Shown here in pieces: positions 1 to 12,559 of a stretch of DNA of 64,000 nt. Position 1 is the stretch's first letter, and each line of letters starts with the position of its first letter. The stretch is from Penelope pileata (lineage: Eukaryota > Chordata > Aves > Galliformes > Cracidae): positions 215,508 through 279,507 of the forward strand of contig WBMW01005529.1 of assembly GCA_013396635.1 (NCBI GenBank). The letters are read 5' to 3'. Below the pieces are notes generated by a model. That model did no database searches and was not told the DNA's origin. It saw only the letters and a program-made list of their open reading frames with translations. A program made the translations under genes and the position numbers.

Positions 1-300
1 ATTCCCACTGCAGGTACTGTACCCTGCTGTCTCATCCTCTTGTGGAGTATGGGCTCTACTCCATTACACTAGCCACAGCAGGGCTGCCTGCCCCACGGAG
101 AATTAGCCTGCATCTGGCAGAGGCACAGTACCCGCAGCCCTTCTGGCTCTGAGGCTGCTCTGGCCTTCTCTCCTGCCACAGTATTGGCATCATTTCGACT
201 CCCAGTGGAGCACCAGAGCTCCTCTGTGAAGTCAGAAGCTGCAGGGATGTGCTGAGTAGACTGAGTGATGCCAGCATCATGGCAGGAGGGACAGGACTAG
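1..300. other. GC-richer patch of unknown origin
   Basis: This stretch is clearly richer in G and C than the AT-rich DNA after it. It contains many CTG/CAG-type words and a 75-codon minus-strand open frame (56-280) with no domain I recognise. It runs off the left edge of the window, so it could be the end of an older repeat, part of a transcribed unit, or a regulatory island. I see no clear splice pair or CpG cluster that would settle this. Confidence 0.3.
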
Positions 301-1493
301 CGTGAAAGAAAAAGCCTTCATGGTCTGCCCTGCAAATCTGTGCTTGGCATTACATATTCAGCATCCAAATGCCTGGTGAATCACAGGTCACATTCATTAA
401 TTTAGGCTTCACTTCAGCTAGCTGATTAAACACATAAAACAAATGAATATTCCCCTTGATTTCAATTAGATCATTCAATTTAAACCTAGGCAAATGCTCA
501 TCTTTGCTGCACTAGCGCCATTGCTGCTTCATAATAAAATCTTCGTTTGAAGAAGCAAAAAAAATGGATAGATATGGCTGTCTGCTAAAACATACAAGAA
601 AAGACATTCAAACTCAGGATCCATTTCTTATGTTTGTTCTCTGTAGGCTGCAAACACAACCTAAGCTGCTAAAATGATAAAATAAAAGTAGCATTTGTGG
701 TGTAAGACACTGGACTGGCTTCTGGTTCATAGTTACTCTTCCCCTGGGAGTTCAGGCAAAATCACACTGAAAAATGATGAATCAAGTGGTCATACTGGAT
801 GTATCATCCATCTGTGAATGTTCTTGCTTTGGCATTTGCCAGCATCCTCAACTGTAGATCGTTCTCACAGCAGCCAAAAACAGTGGGATGCTGCACATTC
901 TGCTCTTTCTAAAATTCAGTGACACATTTCAAGCTGGCCACCCAAAGGTAGCAGACTTCTAAGAAAGAACTGACTTCAGTGAGTTTATCTTGGACTCAAA
1001 TGCCCATTTAAAAATGGAGTGCACTTGTGTGATTACCATGAGAATAGATTAATCAGTGTTCTTGTAGTGCATGCTATAATGCCAAGCACCATAGAAATGC
1101 ATGTAGATAAAATTTTTTTAAAGGTAATTGTCATCATTGTCTTCACATGCGCTCAGAAAGCTCTTAAAAGCCCTCTCTGACCCTTTCATATTCAATCATT
1201 TGCCTTGCAAAATCATCTGTGTACTGTGTGCTTATGTAGTGCCATAGGCATCTAGTTGTTTTGCTTTGCCAGTAAAAGTTAGATGTACAATGTGCAAGTA
1301 GAACTAATAGAATACCTTTTATTACATTAAAGCATAGACAATACCAAATGTTGTGTTTTAAGACAAAGATTATATGGCATGGAGAAGAAAAAGGCCAGGT
1401 TAAAACTGGTGCTGATTTCCTGCTCATATGTGAGGGAAACATCACCCCCAGAGATGTTACCATTCTGACTTTGGCTGCTCAAACTTCACCATC
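301..1493. other. Unique AT-rich DNA, no gene seen
   Basis: No repeat family or coding exon is recognisable here. Open frames at 1164-1463 (minus) and 1348-1536 (plus) overlap each other on opposite strands. The second runs into the LTR that follows, so neither looks like a real gene. Confidence 0.6.
1489..1493. repeat. Left target-site duplication of the solo LTR
   Basis: The five bases ccatc directly precede the TG that opens the LTR. The five bases after the closing CA, at 2125-2129, are ccacc, a 4 of 5 match. A 5-bp duplication is usual for ERVL-type integration, and one mismatch fits an old insertion. Confidence 0.5.
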
Positions 1494-2124
1494 TGTCCTG
1501 GTTTCATCTGGGACAGAGTTGATCTTCTCTTCATAGTGTCTGGTATGATGCAATGTTTTTGCTATGTTTTTGCTGTAGAGAAAAACAATGTTGATAACAC
1601 ACTGATGTTTTAGTTGTTCCTGAGCAGCGCTGTACAGAGCCAAGGACATTTCAGTTTTTCAGCTTCCCATAATGTCCTGCCATTGAGGGGGGTTAGGAGG
1701 GAGCAAGGAGCTGGGAGGGGACAGGATCAGGACAGCTGACCTAAATGGGCCAAAAGGATATTCCACACCATATGACATCATTTGAAAAAACCTTGAAAAA
1801 CTGGGGAGTTGGCCAGCAGGGCAGCCGCTGCTCAGGGATTGTCTGGGCATCAGGTGGCAGGTAGCAAGCAACTGCACTGCGCATCTCTTGCTTTCTATAC
1901 ATAGATAATATTTATATATAATATATATTATCATTACTATTATTTTTTTCCTTTTCTTTTTCTGTCTTAGTAAATAGCTTTTATCTCAACCCATGAGTTC
2001 TACTGTGTTTTTTTTTGTTTTGTTTTGTTTTGTTTTTTCCATTTCTCTCTCCCATCACAGTGGGAAAGGAGGGGAGAGTGAATAAACAACTGTTGCTTAG
2101 CTGCTGTCAGGGTAAACCACAACA
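1494..2124 (+). mobile_element. Avian ERVL-type solo LTR, 631 bp
   Basis: The element begins with TG (tgtcctggtttcatctggga) and ends with CA (taaaccacaaca). These ends, the inner block around 1731-1770 with its ccatatgacatca motif, and the late 'ttatctcaacccatgagtt' segment at about 1981-1999 match the avian ERVL LTR type common across birds. No internal gag/pol sequence and no second LTR lie on either side, so it is a solo LTR left by recombination. A/T-rich tracts at about 1905-1945 and 2008-2038 have grown inside it. The usual TATA position, before 'ctggggagttgg' at about 1801, now reads as A-rich sequence without a clear TATA box. The plus orientation is inferred from remembered consensus order. 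Family assignment is from recognition and was not searched. Confidence 0.85.
2008..2038. repeat. (TTTTG)n simple repeat inside the LTR
   Basis: A T-rich run with repeated ttttg units sits near the 3' end of the solo LTR. It is probably a length-variable microsatellite that expanded after insertion. Confidence 0.85.
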
Positions 2125-2129
2125 CCACC

Positions 2130-5100
2130 AAACCTCAGGTTACCTCATATACCTTCTTTAACAACTGGTATGTATTTTCTGTACCTGCAAAATTTGTCAT
2201 GCCAATACATCCAACACTTGCATAGGATGTGAGAAGCAAGAATTCAAAGTATCTGCTGTAAGTCTCATATTTCTCACTTCTCAGGAAAGTGCCTTATAAA
2301 TTATTCCAAGTGATTCTTCGCCTGCTTTGTTAAAGCAGTTTGTGTGCATGCAATTATTAATTCATTGGTCTAGAAACCAAACATAGGCCAATAAGTAGTA
2401 TCGCAGTCAGATATCAGCTATTTACTCAAAATAGGATGACTTTAAAAAGTGAAATTGAAAAGATCCCATTCCTCCAGACTCCCCTTCTTTAACAGTACCT
2501 TAACATTTGTTGTAGACCATTTTCCAAGCAAGTATTCTTAGACAAAGGGTGAAGTTGAATCTAAAATGTCAACTTTGACATAATTCTCCAGTGCTCTAAT
2601 CTTTCAAATGAAGTTTCTTCCTTAGCTACCTTAGTTTATGACTCCATTGTATGAGCCAGATTCTTTAGGTGAAATGTATAGCCTATGAATCCCCATTAGA
2701 GCATATATATGAAATGTACATATCAGTGGATGTACAAAATGTTTGAATTTGACTAAATTGTAGTCTTAGGCATTGAAAGTATGAGCTGTACACTTCCTGT
2801 GACAATGTTTCAAAATAATACTTCTAGGATATGAACAACAACGAAAAAAAAAGACAGAAAAAATAAGTATTTCAATTTATTTTACTTTAGGTCTGGTGAA
2901 GACAAAAAAAATACTAATTTATTCTGTGCAGAATTTCTAAATTCAGTTTTTTGTTTCCCATAGGACACGATCACTGTTCTGATAAGTACTGTAATTCTTC
3001 TGAATCCAAGTATTTGTATAACCTTACAGGCTGATGAGACATTTCACAGGAGCTATAATGAAGACTAGACTGGATTCTTTGTTGTTTTACTTGTTACTTT
3101 TACATCAGGAAAATTTGTCCTACAATTCTCTTCAATAAAGAAGGGGAGAGACACTCTAATAAATTTTTCTATGAATTACTATAGAGATGCCACTGCAGAA
3201 TAGATGTTCAGAACTGGACATCCAAAAGCACGAAGATTCTTCAGCATCCAACTCTTGCCTTTCATGTGCCAAGGCTGAAGGACACAAGTCTTCTGAAGCT
3301 GTCAGTCTCAGGTAGGTTTCTCAGATATTGTGTTTCATCCCAAATGGTACTATTTGTGCACATTTGGAGAACTGAATTGAACATAAGAGCTGAGATTCTG
3401 CAGTAGGTTAAGATGTCTGAATTAAGGTGTGAGTGTGTCTAAGATCATATTATAGTATATGGGATATATAAAGATATTCAGATTTCATTTGACCAGAAAT
3501 TTTCTTTTGCTTCAGACTGAGATGAGTAGGAATGTAGACTTGGTGAACTGAATTGATTACACTTCCCTTTGGCCGTAACATCTAGCTCACATTCAAATTC
3601 CCATATGTAGATGCACTTGTGTTTCTGGGTCATGATTTTCAACAAGTTTCTCTGAAGTGTTCTTCTAGAACAGAGTTTTGTAATCATGACCTCATAGGTA
3701 TGAAGAAGAGGCTTCCAGCAGAATGTTTTTGAGGACTGGGCAGCCCAAGATATGTCATCACTGATACTTACTGAGAAAAAAAGGCATTGAATGCCTTTGC
3801 CTTTTCTTCTTTGTTTATTAGATGACCATCGACTCCAATATCAGTCCAATATTTTCCTTTGAACTCCTTTTGCCATTGAAGAAGACTTTGTGTTGTCTGA
3901 CACCATAGCGGCCAGAGTCAACTCCGCTTCAGTAAGCTATCCAACCTAAATGACCTTTGTTGACATTTTTTTGGAAAGGACAAGGTGATAATCTTGGGAT
4001 AATCTTTTCTTTTGTAAATCTAATACCAGAAATGCATAATTTAGAGTGTATTCTGACTTCCACAGTTTCATTCATTTTGAAGTCTTAAGAAAACTAATTC
4101 ATCACATTTTTCTCTTGTTGATTTTGTGGGTTTATTTTTTGTTGTTGTTGTTCAACTAAGTCAGTTCTCACAGCTTCCTTGTCTTTGTAATCAGACCCAT
4201 GATTGGCTTTCCCTAAGGAATAATGGCAGCTGCTTTCTGGTGAATGTTAACTAGTGCAATTATATTCTCAAATACCATAAATGTCTACTTAATTCCCTAA
4301 ATTGTCAATACTGTTTGAAAAGGATAAGTGAAAAGAAAAATATTTGCCCTCATGGATTATTTAGAATGCAAGCTGATAGTGTCAGAGGCTGTGTGTATTT
4401 GGGTAGTTCTTGGCAAAATTGAGCTCAGGTGTTCATAACATGCTATACATGTATTAATACGATGAACTTCATTTCACAAAACTGACACATTTTTGAGTGC
4501 ACAGGAGATTACCAGTGATAGCCTTCAAGACTTAAATTTGGGAAATTGCAATCTGGTGCACAACAACAGACAGCCTGAAATTGTTGACACCTTTTCACTA
4601 CCAGAAGTTAAACTTGTATTGCAAAAGGGAATTATAATTTCATTCTTTTTTCATTAACCAATTTCTTCTATAACTTTGTATAGAGATGTTCAATTTGGGT
4701 ATGTGTGTCATGGTTGAAATGTTCTATTTTCAATGATTGCTTCAAGAACAGCATGGTTTTCATTTCTCCAACTTCGCTGCTGTGTTGGGATATAGTACAT
4801 GAGAATGGTAAAAATTAAAATCAGTAAAAATTATAATGTTCCTGAAGTGCTTCATGTACAATAGCTTATAAAAATTTGAACAGTTTTTTCCACAGGTATA
4901 AAGAGATGTAAAGGCATTGGAAATGAAAAAAAAAAGAAAGAGAAAAAAAAATCTAAAGAGATGCTAAAATCAGAAACTTTGGCTTACACATCTATTTACA
5001 AGTTACGGAGACATTTGTTTCTTTCTAAAATAAAAGTTAAATTTGGCTGTTATCAGGATTAACTCCTTGCAGTTAACAAGGTGGTTAAATATATATTTAT

Positions 5101-5489
5101 GTCCTGATGATTCTGTAAAGGTTAAATGGCCAATATTAGATGTATGACAAAATGATCCAAGTCAAAACTAACTTCTGAGAAGCCCAAGGGAGGACAGAAA
5201 AATTCATTGCAAAATCTCTGGCTTTTAGGAGAAAAACCATCACTAGAACACTGAAGACCTGGGCTCATAAGAGCAACGTAGAATTTAACAGTCTAGCCAT
5301 TTCAAGTACACTGAAAAAATACCCACAGCTTAGGAAATGCAAAGAAAGTTGTTTTTAAAAAAATAGATTGAAAGTAGTTGAATTTCAGCAAAATATATCT
5401 ATGTTTACCCATCTCATCTATAAAGTAAAATTTACTCTGAGCAAAAAATATCTTTCAATGTTACTACTGACACTCATCAACTACCACAC
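2130..5489. other. Unique AT-rich DNA, no gene seen
   Basis: There is no convincing exon or repeat family. It contains a short (GTT)n run at 4141-4153 and A-rich tracts at about 4926-4952. The 70-codon open frame at 3478-3687 (minus) is of chance length and shows no domain. Confidence 0.6.
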
Positions 5490-5972
5490 TCTGTGCTGGT
5501 GAGACCCCACCTGGAGTACTGCATCTGGATATAGTGTTCTCAGTACAGAAGAGATGTGGACCTGTTGGACCGCGTCCAGAGGAGGGCCTCTAAAATTATC
5601 CAAAGGATGGAGCACCTTTACTACGAGGAGAGACTGAGAGAGCTAGGGCTCATCAGCCTGGAGGACAAGGGGAAATGGCTTCAAATTAAAAGAGGGGNNN
5701 NNNNNNNNNNNNNNNNNNNNNNNNNNNNNNNNNNNNNNNNNNNNNNNNNNNNNNNNNNNNNNNNNNNNNNNNNNNNNNNNNNNNNNNNNNNNNNNNNNNN
5801 NNNNNNNNNNNNNNNNNNNNNNNNNNNNNNNNNNNNNNNNNNNNNNNNNNNNTTTTTTTTTTTTTTACCTTTAGAGTAGTGAAGAGTAGTGAAGCACTGG
5901 AGCAGGTTGCCTTGAGACCTAGAGAGGTGGTGGAGGTGGTGGAAGCTGTGTCCCTGGAGACATGCAAGGTAA
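5490..5972 (+). mobile_element. CR1 LINE fragment, interrupted by a gap
   Basis: Bases 5490-5697 read as the end of CR1 ORF2 on the plus strand. From 5556 the frame gives a VQRRASKI stretch followed by YYEERLRELGLISLED, the conserved segment near the CR1 ORF2 C-terminus. After the N run, 5880-5970 continues with CR1 3' sequence ('gcactggagcaggttgcc', 'cctggagacatgcaaggt'). An extra block around 5912-5945 repeats ggtggtggagg units. The terminal 8-base repeats are absent, so the copy is truncated at both ends. Confidence 0.85.
5698..5852. other. Assembly gap (155 Ns)
   Basis: A run of N lies inside the CR1 copy. It is followed at once by 14 Ts (5853-5866), a tract that often stops sequencing or assembly. 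CR1 sequence on both sides is in the same orientation, so the hidden bases are probably more CR1. Confidence 0.98.
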
Positions 5973-7220
5973 ATGGTTCTTCATAAAAACCTGCTTCTGA
6001 AACTCCCAGGAAAAGAAACAACAGTTGTCCTGGAGTAGCATTTGCACATGGGAAGAATCAGGAAATAACAATTTGTATGATTCACTTTGCTAGAATTTTA
6101 AAGAAGGAAAAAATAGTAGATAGGTTAATTTTAACCCAATCTGCATAGACAGTGAAGATTTTTCACACTAACATCTAATTTTTCAGATTAATATATTTTT
6201 TCTCATTATTTAGGAAGTGGGACTTTCACTCATTGCATGTCAGAACAGTTTCATAGTGTTGCAGTCAAAAAAGTAAATGTTTTAGCATTATTGCTATTTC
6301 CAAGATTTTCAGCAAATTATTCAAATATTTACAGTATAATCAATGATACAAGAAACCACAAATGTAATAAAAGCTAAGGGTTTTTTGGGTACTGATTTGC
6401 AAGCACAGAAAAGTGGGTTTTCTACTTTATCTTTTAACATTGCCTATATCCTCAGAGTTCATTGCAAAAGATGTAATATGACTGAACATGTATAATGTCT
6501 ATATTTTTTATAGATTTTAATTTTTAAAAGATGAGTGAAAATTATATACTTAAAGAAACATTTTACTGAAATAATTTATGACAACTTTAGCAAGCTAATT
6601 AAAGACCGAATGATACAATGATCCAATCAAGGTCATAATTAAGAGTGAGCCAATAAATCAATATGGGAAATTATCAAATAATCAAATGAAATTATAAGAC
6701 TGACACAAGAAATAATTATTTCTGGTAGTTATGGAGGGAAAATCTGAGAAGATCAATTTTAGTCTGAGACCTGCTGTTTTTTTAGGCAAAAAAGAACATT
6801 GACCTAGGCTCTGAAGACGTTTTCCAGGAAAAATAGGTAGCTTGATTTGACTCTGAAAGGGCATATATGAGTCTTTGGGCAATTCCACTTCGTCTGTGTT
6901 TTCTTGATGATTTATTGTTCTTTTTTGCTTTTGTAAAATAGCTGAAACAGTAGAATGGGAACCTCCAGTTAGCAGAGAAGTAGTATTACTTCATGTAAAG
7001 TGGGACACAGTCAACATATTTGCCAAAACTCATTCTGTTCCTTGCACTCGCTTCAACATTCATTGTTTCTTAAAGTAGCTTGGATATTTACATCAGAAGT
7101 ATTGGAATCTTATATGAATTCAAAACGTATCCTAACAATTTCAAGCATAGATGCATACTAATGATTACAGTTTCAGATCAGTAATTAAATAATTCAAGTT
7201 TGTCTTTCCCTGTAATATTT
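5973..7220. other. Unique AT-rich DNA, no gene seen
   Basis: No repeat family or exon is recognisable. The minus-strand open frame 6682-6888 has no domain and is of chance length. Confidence 0.6.
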
Positions 7221-7470
7221 CACAGAATCATGTAATATCCTAAGTTGGAAGAGGTCCACAAGAATTATTGAGTCCAACTCCTGGCTTCACAGAGGACCAC
7301 TCAAAAATGAAACCCTGTCCTGAACTCTTGCAGGCTTGGTGTGGTGACCACTGCCCTGTGGAGCCTGTTCCAGTGCTCAATCACCCTCTCGGTAGAGAAC
7401 CTTTTCCTAACACCCAACCTGACCCTCCCCTGGCTCAGCACAATGCTGTGTCTCTAGAGTCCTGTCACTG

Positions 7471-7961
7471 TCACAGAGAGATCAGCACCTGTCCCTCTGC
7501 TCCCCTTGTGTGGAAGCTATAGGCCACCATGAGGCCTCTCCTCAGTCTTCTCTTCACTAGACTGAACAAAGCAAGTGACTTCAACTGATCCTGATATGTC
7601 TTGCCCTCTAGAAAGTTCACCAAAAGAGAAGTGCCTTCCCTTTGGACATTCTCGAGTTGTTTTATGGCCTTTTTACATTGTGGCACACAAACCTGTGCTC
7701 AGTTCTCAAGGTGAGGCCACACCAAAGCATAGCAAAGAAGGTCAATCCCTTCCCTTGCCTGGCTGGCAGTGTTGGGCCTGGTGCACAGATAGCCCTTTTG
7801 ACTGCCAGGGTATGCTGCTGACTCACATTCAACTTACTGTCAATCAGAACCCCCAAATCCCTTTCTGTGAGGCTGCTCTCTAGTCTCTCATCCCCCAGTC
7901 TGTTCATATAACCAGGGTTGCCCCATCCCAAGTGCAGAATCCAGCACTTGTTAAATTTCAT
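7471..7961 (-). pseudogene. CR1 ORF2 C-terminal remnant
   Basis: Two overlapping minus-strand frames give the segment downstream of the reverse transcriptase. At 7662-7961 'KCWILHLGWGNP' and 'ERDLGVLIDSKLNVSQQ' are typical of CR1 ORF2. At 7471-7686 'LALFSLVKRRLRRGL' corresponds to the conserved LGLFSLEKRRLRG-type block. The frame changes between them, so no full protein can be made. Confidence 0.85.
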
Positions 7962-8020
7962 ACAATCAGTGATTTCCCAGCCCTCCAGTTTTTCAAGATC
8001 TCAAAGGAATCAACAGGTCT

Positions 8021-8212
8021 TCATAATTTAGTGTAGTCCACAAACCTATTTAGTCTATATTTAATTCCTCCATCCAAGTCAATTAGAAAAACATTAAAGA
8101 GAGCTTGCCATAAAACGCAGCCTTGCGGAACCACACTAGTGAATGGCCACCAGCCTGATGTAACCACATTTACGATAACGTGTTGAGCCCAACCCATCAG
8201 CCAATTGTTCAC
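8021..8212 (-). pseudogene. CR1 reverse-transcriptase palm remnant
   Basis: This frame includes 'VVPQGCVLW' (the PQG motif before the palm), then 'LFNVFLIDLDGGIKYRL', then 'FVDYTKL'. The catalytic box of CR1 normally reads F-A/V-D-D. Here the second aspartate codon has become tyrosine (8033-8044 on the minus strand), which would abolish catalysis. This is expected in a dead 5'-truncated LINE copy. Confidence 0.85.
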
Positions 8213-11200
8213 CCATCACGTTATGGTTTTGCCTCACTGTATGCTGGACATTTTGTCCAGAAGGATACTGTGAGAAACACTACTGAAAGCTTTGCTGAAA
8301 TCCAAAATGATTACATTTTCCCATGGTCAGCCAGGTGAGTAACCTTTCCATAAAAGGAATTTAAATTAGTTAAGCAGGACTTTCCCTTTTGTACCTGAAT
8401 TTCCCACAAGTGAAAAGCCTTAGTGTGAAATCAGAAAAATACCAGAGTAATTTACTAAGTCAAGGGAACTATAAATTTGACTAAAGGCACAATGGCCTGG
8501 TCTTTAGGAATGACCTGTAGCAAAGAGTCAAAGAAGAGTTTAAATTCAAGAAAGTATGCAGTAATATCAACTCCTTCCAGAAGGAAGGTAAACATTAGCT
8601 ATCTATGGTTGCTTATGGAGAACATGTATCCTTTTTTTTCTTGTTTGTTTTGATCCATGTACCTGATACTTGGATTAGTACCTGATACATCTAGTAGTTC
8701 TTCTTTGCTTCGTCAACAAGCAAGACTCTAAATCTTAATTTTCAATCCAGAGAATGGATTGAGAAAGATTTCGACATAAATGAAGTGGGAAAAATTAGAT
8801 TTGTTTGATTACATCTGGATACAAATTGGATTAAAATTAGATTTGTGCTGCAAAACACAGCTTGCACAGGTAACTGATGTATTTGCAGTTTTCAAGTTCA
8901 CATTGAAGGTCCATTTTTAACAGCTGAAGTAGTGAATTAGTGAAGTACCTAATTACATGGCAAATTACATTGGTTTTATCTTTACTTTGCTAAAGGAGTA
9001 AAACTCAAACTATTCTGTCACATTTGTTCAAGTAAAGTGAAGAAGTGTTGCAGAGTTTTCTTTCATTTGAGAAAAATATGCATTTAAATTACCTGCAAAT
9101 AGTGCAGGATAGCTAATTAAATATGACTGAAATATGTATGTATTTTTCTCCATTATAATAACGGAAATTTAATGTGAAAGAGGATGAAAGATGGGGATAT
9201 AGCAAGTCATTATTTGCTGTGGTTGGATAATATAGTACTGTGGAATTTCACTTTTCTAATTTATGGAACTGTATTTTATGCTTCAAAAATATTTAGAAAT
9301 ATTTAGTATTTTCTTTTTTTAATGAATTATACACAGTTTTTATATTTTTAAAAAGGAACTTACACAGTTCCAGACCTTCAGATGATTTACGAAAAAGCTG
9401 ATAAAAATGTAAGAGGCAGTAAACTGATGGGATGATAGATCTGTGATTACACGTATTCTGACATACGTGATGGTATATTGACATACAGATCTACTCTGTA
9501 CTGAATGATCATTTCAATTCTGTGGCCTTTGTAGTACTCACATCTTGATCATTTCAAGCTTTGTGAGTGTTAAGTATAGGTTTGTGCACATTTTCTATGG
9601 AAACTTTCTTACACTTCCTAAACAGATCATAGATTATTAATAATACACAATATTTCAAGTAACAGTTGCAAAAATATACCTCTAAGACTAACGGAACACT
9701 ACTGCATCATCACTACTATCATTATAGGTTATGAAAGAAAGGTAAGAAGTATCACGAGAAAGTATGCAAAGTAAAAAAAAATATTCATTCTGAAGCTTGA
9801 GAATACACTCAGAAATTAGTGAAAGGTAAAGTAATGAGAAGGGAAAAAATCACACACATTCTTTCTATACACACTTTCTTTTCAAAGCTAGTTTCTAATA
9901 GTAAGCTTTTTTTAACCATTAATTCATGTTAATAGGTAAAGATCATTTAATATAGATGTTTTAAAATTTCCTTTCATCAAAATATGTTATATTCCCACTT
10001 ATGTGAAATATATTTTAAAAAAGATTTTAAATCATTAATATTTTAGTAGATCTTAACACAATAGAAATCTGTTCTCACAGGGTTGCAATTGTCATGGACA
10101 TATTAGTGTCTTAAATAGGAGACTTTGTTTTTCTACGTTTTTAAAACTTGCAGCTATTCCATTCAAGATCATCAAGTTGAAATGGTTGGCTGCGCTGAAT
10201 AGGATGACACTGTGAAGTAAACGGAAAAGCTAAGTAGAAGATATATAGACAAACCATTCACTTTCAGCAGACACTGACTTAATGCCTTGTCAAAAAGCTC
10301 CTTTTTTCTTCAAATTAGCACTGTCAGAAGGGCAAATAATAAACTGCATAATGACCTGAGTACTCAGGTCAGTACATGTTGATTCATGTATAGTTAATCT
10401 CTAGAGTATACCATTTAGATTGAACAATATTGTCCAAATTGGGATACTGCATATTGCCAGAAAACCTTTTCTATTACTGCATGACTAATAGATTGTTGTT
10501 TTCATTCAAATAGAAGCGTCCCAGGTACAGAGCATATGTAAACTCACAAAGATGAAAAGCACCACCATGGAAATACATGTCATCCTCTGAATTTGCAGTA
10601 GTTCTTCTTTACAGTGGTAACTAAATCTTTTGAAAGATATTAAAAAGCAGTGAAAATGTGACCAAAATCTTGTTTAAATCTACTATACGTTTCCATGCAT
10701 TTTCTTATGGTAAAGAAGTTGGCTTAATAGTTTTAGATGTCCATAATATTTTACTACTTACAATACAAACTTTATAAGAAACTTTTAATTTTGATTTGTG
10801 GTATCAAAAATAGCTACATTTTATTCTGTAAGCGCATTTTATTTCCCCTTTTCATGCTTGCAGTTAATGACATATTCATTCAATGTAAGAATTTGCATGA
10901 TGGATTTACAAACTGTCAACTTTCCTTCCAAAGTCTTCAAAACTGCAACATTGGCTGTGGGACAAATGTATGCCATTTAGGAGAAATACATCAGTCATGG
11001 AAATGATCTGACTGTAAGTCCTGATCGATACCTTACAGATTATTAAACAGAAGAAAGGAAAGCAAGTTTTATAAGGTTTATTATGATACATTATTAACAT
11101 GGACAATAATAACGTATGTCTGTAATCTTAGGTTGCCAATATTAAAATGGAAAATCATCAATCATTAATCCATCAAAGAATGCTGAGTTTCTGGGTCTCA

Positions 11201-11851
11201 ATTGTTAGTGAATTTCTCTGTTTGAGGAACAGGGAATATAATGAAATAGTTTTAGTGATTGAGTTTAATGGAATATCTTATTGGGTAGTTATACCAAAAC
11301 CCTTTCTTTGTCACCAATAAGCCTGAAGATTAAAAAGAGGTATTTCATACTAGATCACAAAGATTATAAAAGATACCGCAGGGTCTCAAGAAAATGACCT
11401 CCAAGAATCTGATTATGGAAATTTAATCATAATTCTCTATTGTCTTGGAAAAAAAAAAAATCTTGTGCAATTTCTGAAGAATGTTTTTCAGCTTTGAACA
11501 TCTGAAGATTCTTAGATAATGAACTCCTATGCATTAAGAGAGAAGTATCATAAATCACTAGGGCAAACCACAAAACCAAAATTATTCATTTTGGATTCTT
11601 GCTCCAAATCCACTAGAATCATCCTTTAGTTCTTTTTAACTAAAATAGGCTTTGAATCATTCCTACTGTTTTCAGGGTAATAGATTACATGGAGAAGCAG
11701 CAAAAGTTTGAAATTAATGATCTGAAACAGATAATTTACAACAAGAATAAAGCCTCTATGATGTAAATAGCAAGGCAGATTGCTCTGCTGAACAAGCCTG
11801 TATTATTAAAGCTGGTCCATCTGTTCCATTGCTCTCATCTTTCATATTTCC

Positions 11852-11910
11852 CTGTGTGTCGGTATTTGTGTGTGTTTGTAGTTTGTGAACCTGTGTGTGA
11901 TTATGTGTTG
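11852..11910. repeat. TG-rich imperfect microsatellite
   Basis: Alternating TG dinucleotides are broken by single changes (tgtgtgtcggtatttgtgtg and onward). It is probably a decayed (TG)n array. Confidence 0.7.
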
Positions 11911-12030
11911 TATTTCATTCTTAAAAGAACACCAAAAATTATTTCTGGAGATGGATTCCTGAAAGCTAGAGGATTCTTTTCTTACTTCGTTAACTACTGT
12001 CTACACTGATTTGAGAAATAGCTTTTATGG

Positions 12031-12046
12031 ATATATGTACATATAT
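12031..12046. repeat. 16-bp perfect AT palindrome
   Basis: The sequence atatatgtacatatat equals its own reverse complement and sits in a longer AT-alternating run to about 12060. It probably arose from (TA)n decay. Confidence 0.8.
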
Positions 12047-12545
12047 ATACATATATATTACTGATAACAGCTGCTGAGCAAAGTATTTCAAACTTGATCT
12101 AGCACAGTAAATAGGTATATATGTGACACAGAGTACAGGAAGAGTCCAACTGTCTGTCACACAGTTGTATGTGCCCTCTCCCTGCATCTCTCTCCATACC
12201 ACCAGCTCATGTGGTGTGCACTGCTATGTGGCATCACTGTGGAACATCAAACTCACTTCCCCATCTCATAATGAGAAAGTCATACACCAAAGCAGGACAG
12301 CAGTTTGAGTAGAGATGTTATACAGCTGATGTTAAATTGCCATAAAAGAATTTACTGCCAAAAGTAAAACGTAATATAATGCTATAATGTGAGCGGTACC
12401 TGGCTTACCTGTGAATGCATGGCATTGTGCATGTCCAGTGAGTGAGTGATGGATGTAAGTCCAGTGATGTGCTATGGAGAAGATACTGTAAATAAGCCTT
12501 TCTCAAAAATCAAAAAACTTATTCTATGCAGCTAACATTTTACAA

Positions 12546-12559
12546 ATATATATATATAT
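12546..12559. repeat. (TA)n microsatellite
   Basis: Seven uninterrupted AT units occur within the AT-rich background. Confidence 0.85.

Larger units (their letters stand above)
7221..8394 (-). mobile_element. CR1 LINE, 5'-truncated, minus strand
   Basis: The left end, 'cacagaatcatgtaatatcc' then 'taagttggaag', is the reverse complement of a CR1 3' end with decayed terminal repeats. Going right, the segment passes back through the 3' UTR, the ORF2 C-terminus and the reverse-transcriptase palm. It fades out near the 'taagcaggactttccctttt' motif at about 8371. Minus-strand frames at 7471-7686, 7662-7961 and 8021-8212 carry CR1 ORF2 segments in the correct order but different frames, so frameshifts have broken the ORF. 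It looks like an old copy of the CR1-C/X kind, although the subfamily was not tested. Confidence 0.9.

Noticed and set aside
1659..1934. A 91-codon minus-strand frame
   Set aside because: It lies wholly within the ERVL-type solo LTR and is antisense to it, so it is a by-product of the LTR sequence.
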